A stretch of DNA of 64,000 bases from QHVT01 sp036399015 (GTDB taxonomy: Bacteria; Acidobacteriota; Thermoanaerobaculia; Gp7-AA8): NCBI GenBank assembly GCA_036399015.1, contig DASWNW010000033.1, positions 25,282 through 89,281 of the forward strand, read 5' to 3'. Below, piece by piece: positions 40,401 to 50,010 of this stretch. Made by a program: the position numbers and the translations under genes. The notes below the pieces were generated by a model that was not told the DNA's origin, did no database searches, and saw only the letters and a program-made list of their open reading frames with translations. Each line of letters opens with the position of its first letter. Position 1 is the first letter of the stretch.

Positions 40401-40732
40401 AGGACCTCGTCGACGCCGGGGTGCCAGGTGAGGCGCCGCGGCTCGCCGCCGCTGCTCGGGACGACGTACACGTCGGCATTCCCCTCGTAGCGCCCGGTGA
40501 AGGCGACGAGCGAGCCGTCCGGTGAGAAGCGCGGCGAGGTCTCGACGCCGGCATGCGACGTCAGCCGCTGCACGCCCGAGCCGTCGCGATTCGCGACCCA
40601 GACGTCGTTGGCGTAAGAGAAGGCGATCTTCGACGGCGAGAGCGCCGGATCCGAGAGGAGGCGCGTGTCGGTGGTGTCGACGGCGAAGAGAGGAAGAGCG
40701 GAAAGAAAAAAGACCGCGATGAGCTGTTTCAT
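37445..40732 (-). CDS. Tricorn-like S41 serine peptidase with WD40/PD40 propeller
   Basis: 1095 residues with signal peptide MKQLIAVFFLSALPLFA. Residues ~20-560 carry PD40-type blades (PRFSPDGSLVAFTGRY, AAISPDGKTVAYTPLG, PVWSPDGKSIAWFTDE, PKWSPDGKLLSYVDNA). A Ser/Ala/Pro linker follows, then a tricorn core domain, PDZ-like region and the S41 fold. Likely catalytic residues are His in LTVGHFYLGG (~760) and Ser ~983 in DENAGSGGDFLPW. Tricorn proteins degrade peptides; the signal peptide places this one outside the cytoplasm. ATG 40732 has TAAACT 7 nt upstream and no ribosome site. Confidence 0.92.
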   Translation of the reverse strand: MKQLIAVFFLSALPLFAVDTTDTRLLSDPALSPSKIAFSYANDVWVANRDGSGVQRLTSHAGVETSPRFSPDGSLVAFTGRYEGNADVYVVPSSGGEPRRLTWHPGVDEVLGFTPDGRSVLFNSKREVHTNRLEQLFTVAVAGGSAPSKLPIPSAYRAAISPDGKTVAYTPLGEEFRAWKRYRGGTTSRIMLLDLASMQVKQVPQPEGRSNDTEPSWIGNTLYFISDRNGEFNVFRYTGGNVEQLTNFTDFPVQHASAGAGAIVLEQAGYLHLLDPNTKEVRRLRIGIATDLAETRPRFAKGAKYVRAASLSPTGARAAFEYRGEIVTVPAEKGDDRNLTQTVAANDRSPVWSPDGKSIAWFTDETGEYELRIAPQDGRGAVKKVKLTGAGYYERPKWSPDGKLLSYVDNAHVSYVLDLATGTSTKLGQPVLYRPEPVLEHNWSPDSKWLAYTLTGATNMGTIHLWSVAEKKSYALTDGLTDAREPVFDPNGKYLYFTASTDAGPTADWFSLSSQDMRNTNAIYLAVLPKGVASPLAKESDEESGTPAPEAPKETASAAAPPASASSAAAPDAKTAKPAPVSIDFTRLAQRIQALPLPPAHYTNLQIATTGQLHYVKRPFGQVFGTGDPGALARFDLTKRKEDVVLEGVNHYELSRDGKRVLLRMKDAWSVADAGDKLDPAKRRLGIDKVEVRVEPRAEWKQIYDEAYRIHRDWFYDPNYHGVNLPANKAKYEQFLPHITVRQDLTRILEWFGSELTVGHFYLGGGDTLAEVETVPGGLLGADYEVVNGRYRFKKVYGGLNWNLTLRAPLTEPGVDVVEGEYLLAVDGKELKAPDNLYARFERTAGRFTEITVGPTPDGKNSRTVRVVPVESESALRNRDWVERNVRYVTEKTNGRVAYVWVPNTGEAGHEYFKRYFFPQANREAIVVDERYNGGGLVADYFVDILRRPLLSFWATRYGADLRTPLAAIQGPKAMIIDENAGSGGDFLPWSFKKLGLGPLIGRRTWGGLVGILGYPDLIDGGYITSPNFAYWTDEGFGIENVGVPPDIEVDITPADFVAGRDPQLDKAIEVVMQQLAANPPTLPKRPPYPVKTGR

Positions 40733-40739
40733 CGCGGTC

Positions 40740-40745
40740 AGTTTA
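40740..40745 (-). promoter_or_regulatory. -10-like TAAACT, 7 nt before the tricorn-like gene
   Basis: Minus strand: TAAACT, 7 nt, ATG 40732, no Shine-Dalgarno. Same hexamer and spacing as at the response-regulator gene (10759-10764). Confidence 0.5.
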
Positions 40746-40771
40746 CGTGCGGTCGGGCTTTCGGGTTTCGT

Positions 40772-42073
40772 TTACGGCGCGTACTGGGCGGCGATGCCGA
40801 GCAGCCTGTCCTCGATGACGTCCTTCGGATACCACTTGCCGCGCACCATGACGCCCTCGATCTTCGAGACGTTGGCGATGTCGGCGAGGGGGTTCGCGGC
40901 GAGCAGCACCAGGTCGGCGCGGCGGCCGGGCTCGATCGTGCCGAACGAGTCCTGCTTTTTGAAGTACTCGCCGACGTTGACGGTGCCGCTCTTGAGGATC
41001 TCGTAGTTCGACATCCCGGCGGCCTTCATCTCCAGCAGCTCGCGATGGAGCGAGAAGCCGGGGACGCTGAACTGCTGCGGCGCGTCGGTGCCCATGAGGA
41101 TCTTCACGCCGCCTTCGTGCAGCGCGCGGAGGACTTTCGTGCGGTTGTCGAGGAAGAGCTTGATCTGTTCCGGCTTGAGCTGCGCGGCGCGCTGCTCGTA
41201 CATCTTCGTCCAGCTTCCGATCGCGGCGGCGGGGACGTACTTCAGCTCCGGGTAATCCCGCAGCGTCTGCAGCGGCACGCCGTTGTAGAGGATGCGCCAG
41301 AGAGCCGAGGTCGGGACGATCCAGACGCCCGCCTCCTTCGACTTCTTCACCACCTCGGCGAGCTTCTTCTCGTCGATCACGCCCTTGTCGTTCGTGACGT
41401 ACTCGAGGTAGCCGTCGATGTGGTCGAACGTCTCGTGCCCGAGCTCGATCGCGCGCAGCAGGCCGACCGACTCCGGCACGTGGCCGGCGAAGCGCATGCC
41501 CTCGGCGCGGGCGGTCTTCGCCATCGCCTCGTACTCCTCGCGCGTCAGGCCGGGGTGCACCTTGAGGAGGTCCCACCCTTCCTTCTTCTGCGCGAGCACC
41601 TTCGCGACCGCCTCGTCGGGAGAGTTGATCGACTGCCCGTTGAACGACGGGCCGGCGACGTAGAGGTTCGGCGCGAGGACGTTCCCCTTCCGCTGCTCGT
41701 CGCGGATCATGATCTGTCCCTCGTGACCGAGCATGCCGCGGACGGTGGTGATGCCGTTCGCCAGGTACAGATAGAGGACGTTGTCGAGCAACCCCGCCGG
41801 CGCGCCGGGGGGCGGGATGTGACCGTGCATCTCGGCTAGGCCGGGGATGAGGAACTTGCCGGTGGCGTCGACGACGGTCGCGTCCTCGGGCAGCTTGGCG
41901 CCGGCCTTGAGGATCGACTCGATCTTCCCGTCGCGAACGATGACGGTCTGCTTCTCGGCGACCTTCGGCGAGGTCATGGAGATGACGTTCGCGTCGCGGA
42001 AGACGACGGTGTGGGCGAGGAGCGGGAGCGAAACAGCGAGGGCGAGAAGTGTAGTGATTGAACGCATGTGCAT
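40772..42073 (-). CDS. Exported metal-dependent amidohydrolase
   Basis: 433 residues with a leader (MRSITTLLALAVSLPLLAHT). TIM-barrel amidohydrolase ligands are present: HxH in LAEMHGHIPPPG, a Lys in WDLLKVHPG, His in RFAGHVPES and in TFDHIDGYL, and Asp in ILMGTDAPQ. The closing VGEYFKKQDSFGTIEPGRRA and DLVLLAANPL is typical of the imidazolonepropionase-like/prolidase-like group, which includes secreted dipeptidases. It lies 39 bp upstream of the tricorn-like peptidase on the same strand, so the pair could act in sequence on peptides. Start ATG 42073 or 42067; no clear ribosome site. Confidence 0.88.
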   Translation of the reverse strand: MHMRSITTLLALAVSLPLLAHTVVFRDANVISMTSPKVAEKQTVIVRDGKIESILKAGAKLPEDATVVDATGKFLIPGLAEMHGHIPPPGAPAGLLDNVLYLYLANGITTVRGMLGHEGQIMIRDEQRKGNVLAPNLYVAGPSFNGQSINSPDEAVAKVLAQKKEGWDLLKVHPGLTREEYEAMAKTARAEGMRFAGHVPESVGLLRAIELGHETFDHIDGYLEYVTNDKGVIDEKKLAEVVKKSKEAGVWIVPTSALWRILYNGVPLQTLRDYPELKYVPAAAIGSWTKMYEQRAAQLKPEQIKLFLDNRTKVLRALHEGGVKILMGTDAPQQFSVPGFSLHRELLEMKAAGMSNYEILKSGTVNVGEYFKKQDSFGTIEPGRRADLVLLAANPLADIANVSKIEGVMVRGKWYPKDVIEDRLLGIAAQYAP

Positions 42074-42146
42074 TTATGTGTACGGGCGAGGGTCGCCCAT
42101 GGTTACGCTACGAAACCGGAAAAGCGGGCTGTAGACTCCCGCAACC

Positions 42147-43889
42147 GTGCTCGACGCAGTCCTCCTCGGCCATTTCCTGCTCCAGGCAGGACGGATCGCG
42201 TTCGCGGCGACGCTGTTTTTCGTGCTCTACGGCCTCGGATCGCGCGTCGACGTGCCGGACGCGGCCGAGCGCCTCCTCCTCCGGATCGCCACCGGCTTTG
42301 CGATCTTCCAGTTCGTCCTCAGATGGGCGGGCGAGCTGCCGCTGCTGACCCCCTTCGGCACGCTCGCGCTCGTCGTGCTCCTCGGCGTCATCGGAGCCTA
42401 CCGGCTGCCGCTGCCGTCCCTCGGGGTGCCGGTGGAGTGGCGGACGATCGCCATCCTCCTCCTGCTCGTGGCACCGCTGGGGATGGCGCTCGCGCCCGCC
42501 GTGTCGAAAGACGCGCTCATCTACCACCTCCGCTTCCCGGAGCAGACGCTGGCGGAGGGCCGGTGGTCGTACGACCCGGCGAACAGCGCCTCCTTCTACC
42601 CGTCCGCCACCTCGACGCTCTACCTGGCGACGCTCGCGCTCGACCGGAGCGGCTCGACCGCCCAGCTCGTGCATCTCGGCTTCTTCATCCTCTCCATCGC
42701 CGCCGTCGCCGCGGTCGCGCGGCGTCTCGGAGCCGCGACCGGCCTCAGCGCGGCGCTGCTCTTCGCCGCCGTCCCCACCGCGGGGATCGTCGCGGGGTGG
42801 TCGTGGTCCGACCTCTCGCTGGTGTTCGTGCTGGCGACGGCGGTGCTGGCGCTCTTCGGACGGCAGCATGCACTGGCGCTGCTGCTCCTCGGCCTCTCCG
42901 CGGCGATCAAGTACAACGCGCTGCTGGCGGCGATCCCGCTCGTGCTGGCGGCGCTCCTCGCGATCCTCCGCGCCCGCGCCTGGCGCTCGCTCGCCATCGG
43001 CGTGCTGCTCGGACTGGCGGCCATGGCTCCCTGGTATCTCACGAACGCGCTGCGCACCGGGAACCCGATCTACCCGCTCTTGTCGGCAGCGCATGGGGCG
43101 ACCGAGGCGGTGGGGACGTGGAGCAATGAAGCGGGCGCGTCGTGGGGGGCGATCTGGAGCGGCTACTTTCTCCGGCCGCAGACGCTCGACGAGGACATCG
43201 GCGGCCTGCTCTTTCTCATCGTGGCGGTGGTGGGGCTTGCCGCGTCGCGGCAGAGGTTCGCCGCGGTAGTGGCGGTGGCGATGTGGCTGGTCTTCCTCCC
43301 CTTCACGCCGGCGCTGCGGCTGCTGCTGCCGGCGGTGGCGGCGGTGCTCGTGGTGGCCGGGGCGGCGCTGGAGGGGCGGAGACTGGCCGCGGCGCTGGTC
43401 CTCGCCTTCGCGATCCGCGGCGGCATCGTCGTCGCGGCGCACAACGCGCAGTTCCTCAATCCGTTCCCGGCGGCGGCCGGCATCGAGGACGGCGACGCCT
43501 ACGTGGCGCGCAACTTCGAGCCGGCGCCGCTTTTCGCCCGCGCAGCGGCCAGCCTGCCGCCCAACGCCCGGGTCGTGGCGGTCAACGAGGTCCGTCTCTT
43601 CCGCTTCCCCCGCCCCGTCCGCGCCGCGCGCGTCTTCGACCCGCCGCTCCTGGCCCGCTACCTCTCGGGAGCGACCAGCGAGGAGGAGGTCCTCGGCCGC
43701 TTCCGCCGTGACGGCGTGACACACCTCCTCCTGGCGGCGAAGCCGGTGGAGCGGGGGACGCCGCCGCGCCTGGGCGCCGAGGCGGAGCGGCTCTTCACGG
43801 CCGTCCTGCGCCGGAGCCGCATCGTGGAGCGGGAGGGGAACACCCTTCTCGTCGCGCTCGAGCAGCGTACAATCCCCTCTTCACACTGA
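42147..43889 (+). CDS. Polytopic membrane protein, GT-C glycosyltransferase-like
   Basis: 580 residues with about 11-12 membrane helices and a soluble C-terminal part. LAPAVSKDALIYHLRFPEQT in the first large loop contains an Asp that fits the catalytic acid of GT-C (PMT/ArnT-like) enzymes; GWSWSDLSLVFVLATAVLAL and LLGLSAAIKYNALLAAIPLV follow the usual helical pattern. The C-terminal ~130 residues (ARVVAVNEVRLFRFPRPVRA, VTHLLLAAKPVERG) resemble the soluble tail of such enzymes. It would transfer sugar from a polyprenyl donor; acceptor unknown. GTG 42147 has TAGACT 9 nt upstream. Confidence 0.7.
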   Translation: MLDAVLLGHFLLQAGRIAFAATLFFVLYGLGSRVDVPDAAERLLLRIATGFAIFQFVLRWAGELPLLTPFGTLALVVLLGVIGAYRLPLPSLGVPVEWRTIAILLLLVAPLGMALAPAVSKDALIYHLRFPEQTLAEGRWSYDPANSASFYPSATSTLYLATLALDRSGSTAQLVHLGFFILSIAAVAAVARRLGAATGLSAALLFAAVPTAGIVAGWSWSDLSLVFVLATAVLALFGRQHALALLLLGLSAAIKYNALLAAIPLVLAALLAILRARAWRSLAIGVLLGLAAMAPWYLTNALRTGNPIYPLLSAAHGATEAVGTWSNEAGASWGAIWSGYFLRPQTLDEDIGGLLFLIVAVVGLAASRQRFAAVVAVAMWLVFLPFTPALRLLLPAVAAVLVVAGAALEGRRLAAALVLAFAIRGGIVVAAHNAQFLNPFPAAAGIEDGDAYVARNFEPAPLFARAAASLPPNARVVAVNEVRLFRFPRPVRAARVFDPPLLARYLSGATSEEEVLGRFRRDGVTHLLLAAKPVERGTPPRLGAEAERLFTAVLRRSRIVEREGNTLLVALEQRTIPSSH

Positions 43890-43904
43890 CCGTTTTTCGA
43901 GGAG
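43868..43904 (+). promoter_or_regulatory. -10 hexamer and ribosome site of the NCS1 permease gene
   Basis: TACAAT at 43868-43873 lies inside the 3' end of the preceding gene. A ~30-nt leader follows, with CGAGGAG at 43898-43904, 5 nt before ATG 43910. This is a conventional, leadered start, in contrast to the leaderless ones. Confidence 0.5.
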
Positions 43905-43909
43905 ATCAC

Positions 43910-45391
<1,482 letters not shown>

Positions 45392-45393
45392 CC

Positions 45394-46518
45394 ATGGCAG
45401 ACCTGAGCACCACCTTCACCGGCATCAAGTTCGAGAACCCCTACCTGCTCGCCTCCGCGCCGCCGACGGAGTCGGACGCGAACATCATGCGTGCCTTCGA
45501 CGCCGGCTGGGGCGGCGTCGTGACCAAGACCGTCGGCATGCACCCGGTCATGAACGTGAAGGGGCCGAAGACGAAGTTCCTGCGCGCCGACAACGAGACG
45601 CCGCGCATCTCCATGATCAAGCGCCCCTCGTCGACGCTGCTGGCGTCGTGGAACTGGGAGCTCATCTCCGACAAGTCCATCGATTGGTGGCTCCCGCGCA
45701 TCGAGCAGATCAAGAAGGCGCACCCGAACAAGGTCCTGATCGCCTCGATCATGGCCGGCTCCGGCAACGACAAGGAGCTGCACAACTGGCAGGACCTCAC
45801 CAGGGCGGTGCAGGAGGCGGGCGCCGACGGCGTGGAGCTGAACTTCTCCTGCCCCCACATGGATCGCGTCGACATGGGCTCGAACGTCGGCAAGGACAAG
45901 GTCCTCTGCTCGGTCGTGACCATGGCGGTCAAGGAAGTGGCGAAGGTGCCGGTGTGGGTGAAGCTGACGCCCGCCACCTCGAACATCGCCGTCGAGGCGG
46001 AGGCCTGCTTCCGCGGTGGCGCGGACGCGGTCGTCTCCTCGAACACCTTCCCCTCCCTGCCGCTCATCGACCCGGTCACGCTGGAGTTCGAGATGAACGT
46101 GGAGGGCTACGTCTCGTCCGGCGGCCTGGGCGGGCCGGCGATCCTCCCGCTGTCGCTGGCGAAGATGGCGCAGATGACGAGCGCCTTCCCCCACAAGGAG
46201 TTCTCCGGCATCGGCGGCGTCTCCACCTTCGAGCACGCGCTCAACTACTTCCTCCTCGGCTGCGGCACCGTGCAGGTCTGCACCGCCGCGATGCTCGACC
46301 ACGCCGTCGGCCCGAACGTCATCAAGGCGCTCACCAACGGCATGGCCGAGTTCATGGAGAAGCGGGGCTTCGCGTCACTGGCCGATTTCCGCGGGCTGCG
46401 GCGCGACCGCATCGTGGCGCACTCGCAGATCAAGCGGCCGGACACGGTGGAGTATCACGGCGGGTACGACCACGAGGAGGGGTACGCCGCACCGGCGCCT
46501 GCCGGCGCGCAGCGCTGA
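45394..46518 (+). CDS. preA: PreA-like dihydropyrimidine dehydrogenase / DHODH-type flavoprotein
   Basis: 374 residues, FMN TIM barrel: FENPYLLASAPPTESDANIM, GWGGVVTKTVGMHPVMNVKG, VELNFSCPHMDRVDMGSNVG, VPVWVKLTPATSNIAVEA, ADAVVSSNTFPSLPLIDP, EFSGIGGVSTFEHALNYFLL, GCGTVQVCTAAMLDH. This matches the uracil/thymine-reducing domain of DPD. Two differences stand out. The loop that holds catalytic Cys671 in animal DPD (GLACGQD) reads GSNVGKD, with V165 at the Cys position, and the C-terminal [4Fe-4S] domain of E. coli PreA is absent. No preT lies nearby. Coupled to the NCS1 permease. Confidence 0.85.
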   Translation: MADLSTTFTGIKFENPYLLASAPPTESDANIMRAFDAGWGGVVTKTVGMHPVMNVKGPKTKFLRADNETPRISMIKRPSSTLLASWNWELISDKSIDWWLPRIEQIKKAHPNKVLIASIMAGSGNDKELHNWQDLTRAVQEAGADGVELNFSCPHMDRVDMGSNVGKDKVLCSVVTMAVKEVAKVPVWVKLTPATSNIAVEAEACFRGGADAVVSSNTFPSLPLIDPVTLEFEMNVEGYVSSGGLGGPAILPLSLAKMAQMTSAFPHKEFSGIGGVSTFEHALNYFLLGCGTVQVCTAAMLDHAVGPNVIKALTNGMAEFMEKRGFASLADFRGLRRDRIVAHSQIKRPDTVEYHGGYDHEEGYAAPAPAGAQR

Positions 46519-46521
46519 CCG

Positions 46522-47499
46522 TCAGTCCCGCACGTAGGCGAGCCCGTCCGGCTCCGCTCCCGTCTCGACCTCTCCGGCGACCGTCCAGGTCGCGGTGTCG
46601 ATCATCTGCACCTTGCGCGCGTCGGCGCAGGCGACGAAGAGCCGCTTGCCGTCGGGCGTGAAGAGGAGACCCGCGGGACCGGCGGCGGTGAGGATCTTCG
46701 TCACGACGTTCCCGGTGGTGGCGTCGAAGATGGTGATCTCGTTCGTGCCGGGATCCGACACGGCCACGCGCGTGCCGTCGGGCGCGAACTTCAGGCGGTT
46801 CGCGATCTTCGTCTCGTTCTGGATCATGCGCAGGACCGTGTCGGTCTTCGTGTCGATCACGGTGATGCGCGCCGGCTCGTCGCGCCGGGCGGTGCCCGCC
46901 ACCCACAACAGGGAGCCGTCGGGCGCAAGATCGAGCCCCTCGGGCGTCCTGGCGACGGCGACCTGGTTCAGCGTCACGCGGTGCGGCGTGCGCGAGAGAT
47001 CGAACACGCTGACCGTGGCGGTGTCCATGTTCGCCGTGTAGAGCTTCTTTTCGTCGCGCGTGACGACGAGCATGTGCGTGCCTTCCTGTCCCGTCCCGGC
47101 CACCCAGTCGATCCGGTTCGCCGCCGCGTCGTACCGCGCCACCGCGAGACTCCCCTCGGCCGTGAGGTAGAAGCGCGACCCGATCGCCTGAAGGCCGTGC
47201 GGCCGCGACAGTCCAGGGAGCTCGACGCGCCGCAGCTCGCGCTTCGACGCGAGGTCGACCACCGTCAGCGACGAGCCGGGGCTGCGGCCGGTGCCGTAGT
47301 TGCCGACCACCGCGATCGTTCCGTCGTCCGACACCGCCACCTCGTGCGGCGCCTCGCCGGTGGCGATCGTGCCGGTGACCTTCAGCGTCGCGGCGTCGAC
47401 CAGCGCGAGCGTGGCGTCGCCTTTGTTGACGACCAGCAGCGTGTCGGCCGCGGCACTGCAGGCGAGAAGCAGGAGGAGGGAGGCGAGCGTGCGGTGCAT
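46522..47499 (-). CDS. Exported YVTN-type beta-propeller protein
   Basis: 325 residues with signal peptide MHRTLASLLLLLACSAAA. Seven-bladed repeats of the YVTN type: LALVDAATLKVTGTIATGEA, PHEVAVSDDGTIAVVGNYG, GLDLAPDGSLLWVAGTARRD, ARITVIDTKTDTVLRMI, EITIFDATTGNVVTKILTAA, GPAGLLFTPDGKRLFVACAD. Such propellers bind partners or act in extracytoplasmic scaffolds; no enzyme motif is seen. ATG 47499 has TACGAT 6 nt upstream and no ribosome site. It converges with preA with 3 bp between stops. Confidence 0.88.
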   Translation of the reverse strand: MHRTLASLLLLLACSAAADTLLVVNKGDATLALVDAATLKVTGTIATGEAPHEVAVSDDGTIAVVGNYGTGRSPGSSLTVVDLASKRELRRVELPGLSRPHGLQAIGSRFYLTAEGSLAVARYDAAANRIDWVAGTGQEGTHMLVVTRDEKKLYTANMDTATVSVFDLSRTPHRVTLNQVAVARTPEGLDLAPDGSLLWVAGTARRDEPARITVIDTKTDTVLRMIQNETKIANRLKFAPDGTRVAVSDPGTNEITIFDATTGNVVTKILTAAGPAGLLFTPDGKRLFVACADARKVQMIDTATWTVAGEVETGAEPDGLAYVRD

Positions 47500-47505
47500 G
47501 CGTCT

Positions 47506-47511
47506 ATCGTA
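47506..47511 (-). promoter_or_regulatory. -10-like TACGAT, 6 nt before the propeller gene
   Basis: Minus strand: TACGAT, 6 nt, ATG 47499. No Shine-Dalgarno sequence. Leaderless pattern. Confidence 0.45.
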
Positions 47512-47526
47512 CGACCGGCGCCGCCC

Positions 47527-48330
47527 TCAGAACAGACTGCGCTGCTGCGCCAGCGACTCAGGCTCCACCGGCTGCTGGCCGACCAGTTTCTGGAGCTGGC
47601 GGGCGGTGGAGGGGCTGTGGCCGGCGTAGTGGTTGTTGGCGAAGCCCCAGACGACCTTGACCCGCTTCGCGAGCACCTGCAGGGCGTGCGACCACTCCTC
47701 GAGCTCGCGGGTGCGGTCGAACTGGATATGTGAGTAGTCGACGATGTCGCGGTTCGGCCCCATCCAGCGCACGTACGCGAAGCCGGCGGTCGGCTGCTCC
47801 GCCAGCGCGAGCATCGTCCGCCGCGGGATCCAGCGGGCGTCGGTGAGCGCGAGGGCGACGTTGTGGTCGGCGAGGAGCGCGAGCACGTCCTCCTCGATCC
47901 AGCCGCGCTGCCGGAACTCGACCGCGAACTGCAGGTCGCCCGGAAGCCGCGCCAGAAAGGCGGCCAGCGCCGGCCGCTCGGCAGGCATGAAGTCGGGCGC
48001 GAGCTGGATGAGGATCGGCCCGAGCTTCGCCCCCAGCTCGCGGGCGCGGTCGAAGAAGAGCGGCGCATGTCCCGCCTTGTCTTCGAGCCGGCTCTCGTGC
48101 GAGATCTCCTTCGGCAGCTTGAGGGCAAACGTGAAGCCGGCAGGCACCCGCGCCCCCCAATCCCTCACCGTCTTCGCGCTGGGGATGGCGTAGAACGTCG
48201 AGTCCACCTCCACCGTATCGAACGCCCGCGCGTACAGCGAGAGAAAGTCGACGGAGCGCGTGCCGCTCGGGTAGAAGGGCCCGACCCACGCGTCGTAGTT
48301 CCACCCCTGCGTCCCGAGCCGGATGGGCAT
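47527..48330 (-). CDS. DUF72 family TIM-barrel protein
   Basis: 267 residues. DUF72 signatures: IRLGTQGWNYDAWVGPFYPS at the start, FDTVEVDSTFYAIPSAKTVR, FTFALKLPKEISHESRL, LGPILIQLAPDFMP, QFAVEFRQRGWIEEDVLALL, FAYVRWMGPNRDIVDYSHIQ and VVWGFANNHYAGHSPSTARQ. The fold is a TIM barrel of unknown activity, often near DNA-repair or phosphatase genes. ATG 48330 has TAATCT 7 nt upstream (agatta at 48338-48343 on the plus strand). It is 11 bp from the membrane-protein gene transcribed the same way. Confidence 0.9.
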   Translation of the reverse strand: MPIRLGTQGWNYDAWVGPFYPSGTRSVDFLSLYARAFDTVEVDSTFYAIPSAKTVRDWGARVPAGFTFALKLPKEISHESRLEDKAGHAPLFFDRARELGAKLGPILIQLAPDFMPAERPALAAFLARLPGDLQFAVEFRQRGWIEEDVLALLADHNVALALTDARWIPRRTMLALAEQPTAGFAYVRWMGPNRDIVDYSHIQFDRTRELEEWSHALQVLAKRVKVVWGFANNHYAGHSPSTARQLQKLVGQQPVEPESLAQQRSLF

Positions 48331-48340
48331 GGGCGGGAGA

Positions 48341-48838
48341 TTACATCGAACGCGATCCGGCGGTATTGCGCTTCAGCGCGGCGAAGCAGATGAACAGCAC
48401 GGCGAAGGATTCGTTGAGCGAGTGAAACTCGCCGATCCACTCCCCGTCGAGATCTCCCCATACCGTCGCGTTCAGCAGTGTAAAGACGATCGTCGCGGCT
48501 CCGAGAACGAAGGGGACCAGTCCCGCGAGCGCGACGATCGATGACGCCTTGTGCCACGTGGCACGCGCGGCGAGGCTGGGCCTGATCGCGATTGCAACCG
48601 CGAATCCTGCCGTGACGGCGAACAGCGGCCCAAGCAGCCACGGAAAGAACCGCACAAGAGCTGCGGGCGGCACTCGGAGCGCCTCCTGCGGTAATGCGGC
48701 CCAGTCGAGCGGCGCGTAGTGAGCGATGGTGGTGCCGGTCTGGTATGCGGCGACACCGAGCAGGTAACCAGCGACGAAATACGCCGTCGTCACCGCAACC
48801 ACGATGATTGCCGCCGACCTCGAGATGACCGACGCCAT
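48341..48838 (-). CDS. Membrane protein of unknown function (4 TM)
   Basis: 165 residues from ATG 48838. Four hydrophobic segments: SAAIIVVAVTTAYFVAGYLL, FFPWLLGPLFAVTAGFAVAI, SSIVALAGLVPFVLGAATIV and SFAVLFICFAAL. The loop ATWHKASS and the terminal LKRNTAGSRSM are basic and probably cytosolic. No conserved motif is recognised. Its codon use is a little less GC-biased than that of its neighbours. The preceding gene on this strand (48898) is 59 bp away. Confidence 0.6.
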   Translation of the reverse strand: MASVISRSAAIIVVAVTTAYFVAGYLLGVAAYQTGTTIAHYAPLDWAALPQEALRVPPAALVRFFPWLLGPLFAVTAGFAVAIAIRPSLAARATWHKASSIVALAGLVPFVLGAATIVFTLLNATVWGDLDGEWIGEFHSLNESFAVLFICFAALKRNTAGSRSM

Positions 48839-48897
48839 GCGACATTCTACCGAGTGGGAAGTCGCGTGCACGCGGGCTAAACACGCGGACCGGCTGG

Positions 48898-49242
48898 TCA
48901 CCCGCCAAAGTCATCGTCCCCGGCGAAATACATGACCACCGTACCGATGGAAAGCGCCGTGACCGCGAACGCCCATACGGCGTATCCGATCTGAATCGGA
49001 GCCGAAGCGCTGGCAAGAGCGGCGAACGGCGCCGTCAGAGCGAACAGCATCATTCCTCGGCTGACCCGCCCGCGCATGAGCGAGATGCCCGCTGCCGCAC
49101 TGATAACGGTCGCGTAGAGCGGCAGTCCGGCCGCAAGTCCGCCGTGCAGCAGCAGGCCTCCCAACGCGACGCCCGCCTCGTACCCTTTCATGGTCGAGCC
49201 ACCGAAGCACGTACTCACGGGCAGGAGCAGGCAGGCGATCAA
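48898..49242 (-). CDS. Small membrane protein of unknown function
   Basis: About 114 residues from a TTG at 49242; ATG 49191 (MKGYEAGVALGG) is an alternative start. Three to four membrane segments: VALGGLLLHGGLAAGLPLYA, SRGMMLFALTAPFAALASAS, GYAVWAFAVTALSIGTVVMY, ending in the acidic GDDDFGG. The frame is open further upstream through a Cys-rich stretch (GCFGSCGLAGC) but has no ATG/GTG there, so the true start is uncertain. No family is recognised. It may pair with the neighbouring 4-TM gene. Confidence 0.5.
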   Translation of the reverse strand: MIACLLLPVSTCFGGSTMKGYEAGVALGGLLLHGGLAAGLPLYATVISAAAGISLMRGRVSRGMMLFALTAPFAALASASAPIQIGYAVWAFAVTALSIGTVVMYFAGDDDFGG

Positions 49243-49320
49243 CAGGGTGCAACCGGCGAGGCCGCAGGAGCCGAAGCAGCCGCGCTGCGTCTCAGGGACT
49301 GTGCGAATGCCCCGAGTCTA

Positions 49321-49953
49321 TCAAGACGCCGCCGCGACCCGCGGAACCGGCATCCTCGGCACGATCCAGCGGCCATACCCGTACGACACCAGGGCCGCGA
49401 TGGCCGCGGAGCCGAGGACGTCGCCGAGGAAGTGGTCGTTCACGACGACGCGCGAGATGGAGACGGCGATGGCGAGGACGAGCAGCGGAATGCGCCATCG
49501 CGGAAAGGCGAGCATCGAGACGAAGAAGAACGGCCAGAAGTGGGCGGCGTGGCCGCTCGGAAAGCTGCTGCCGGCGGTGAAGAAATCCCAGGCGCCGGTG
49601 TCCAGCGCCTCGAAGGGGCGCGGCCGGAGGAAAACGTTCTTGAGGACGCCGGCCGCGAGCCTGGTGGTCAGTTGCGCCAGGCCGAGGAGCGTCAACAGCC
49701 AGGCGGCGCGCCGGTAGCGGCGAAAGGGAAACAGCGCGGCCGCCGCGAGGAGGAGCACGGCGCCGGTGAGGAACTTCGAGATAGGGAAGCCGAACGCCAG
49801 CTCCAGCACGTGCATCGCCGGTCCGGTCGCCGCCTGCGCCTGCCGCGCCGACGGTTGGAGCGCGACGGCCAGCGGGCGGTCGACGAGGAGGACGGCGAGC
49901 AGCGCCAGGATCGAGAGAACGGACGCCCACTTCAGCACACGACGTGGCTCCAC
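49321..49953 (-). CDS. PAP2-family membrane phosphatase
   Basis: 210 residues with about six membrane helices. The three phosphatase motifs are complete: KNVFLRPRPF (KxxxxxxRP), SFPSGHAAHFW (PSGH) and SRVVVNDHFLGDVLG (SRxxxxxHxxxD). These enzymes remove phosphate from lipid phosphates such as undecaprenyl pyrophosphate or phosphatidic acid at the outer face of the inner membrane. GTG 49953 is preceded by AAGGAGT. The gap upstream (49954-50211) holds a possible 33-residue reading frame and a hairpin repeat. Confidence 0.92.
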   Translation of the reverse strand: MEPRRVLKWASVLSILALLAVLLVDRPLAVALQPSARQAQAATGPAMHVLELAFGFPISKFLTGAVLLLAAAALFPFRRYRRAAWLLTLLGLAQLTTRLAAGVLKNVFLRPRPFEALDTGAWDFFTAGSSFPSGHAAHFWPFFFVSMLAFPRWRIPLLVLAIAVSISRVVVNDHFLGDVLGSAAIAALVSYGYGRWIVPRMPVPRVAAAS

Positions 49954-50010
49954 AGGGACTCCTTCGTGAATCGGCAGGATTCCTGTGGTACGCGAACGGG
50001 GGAGGAAGGT

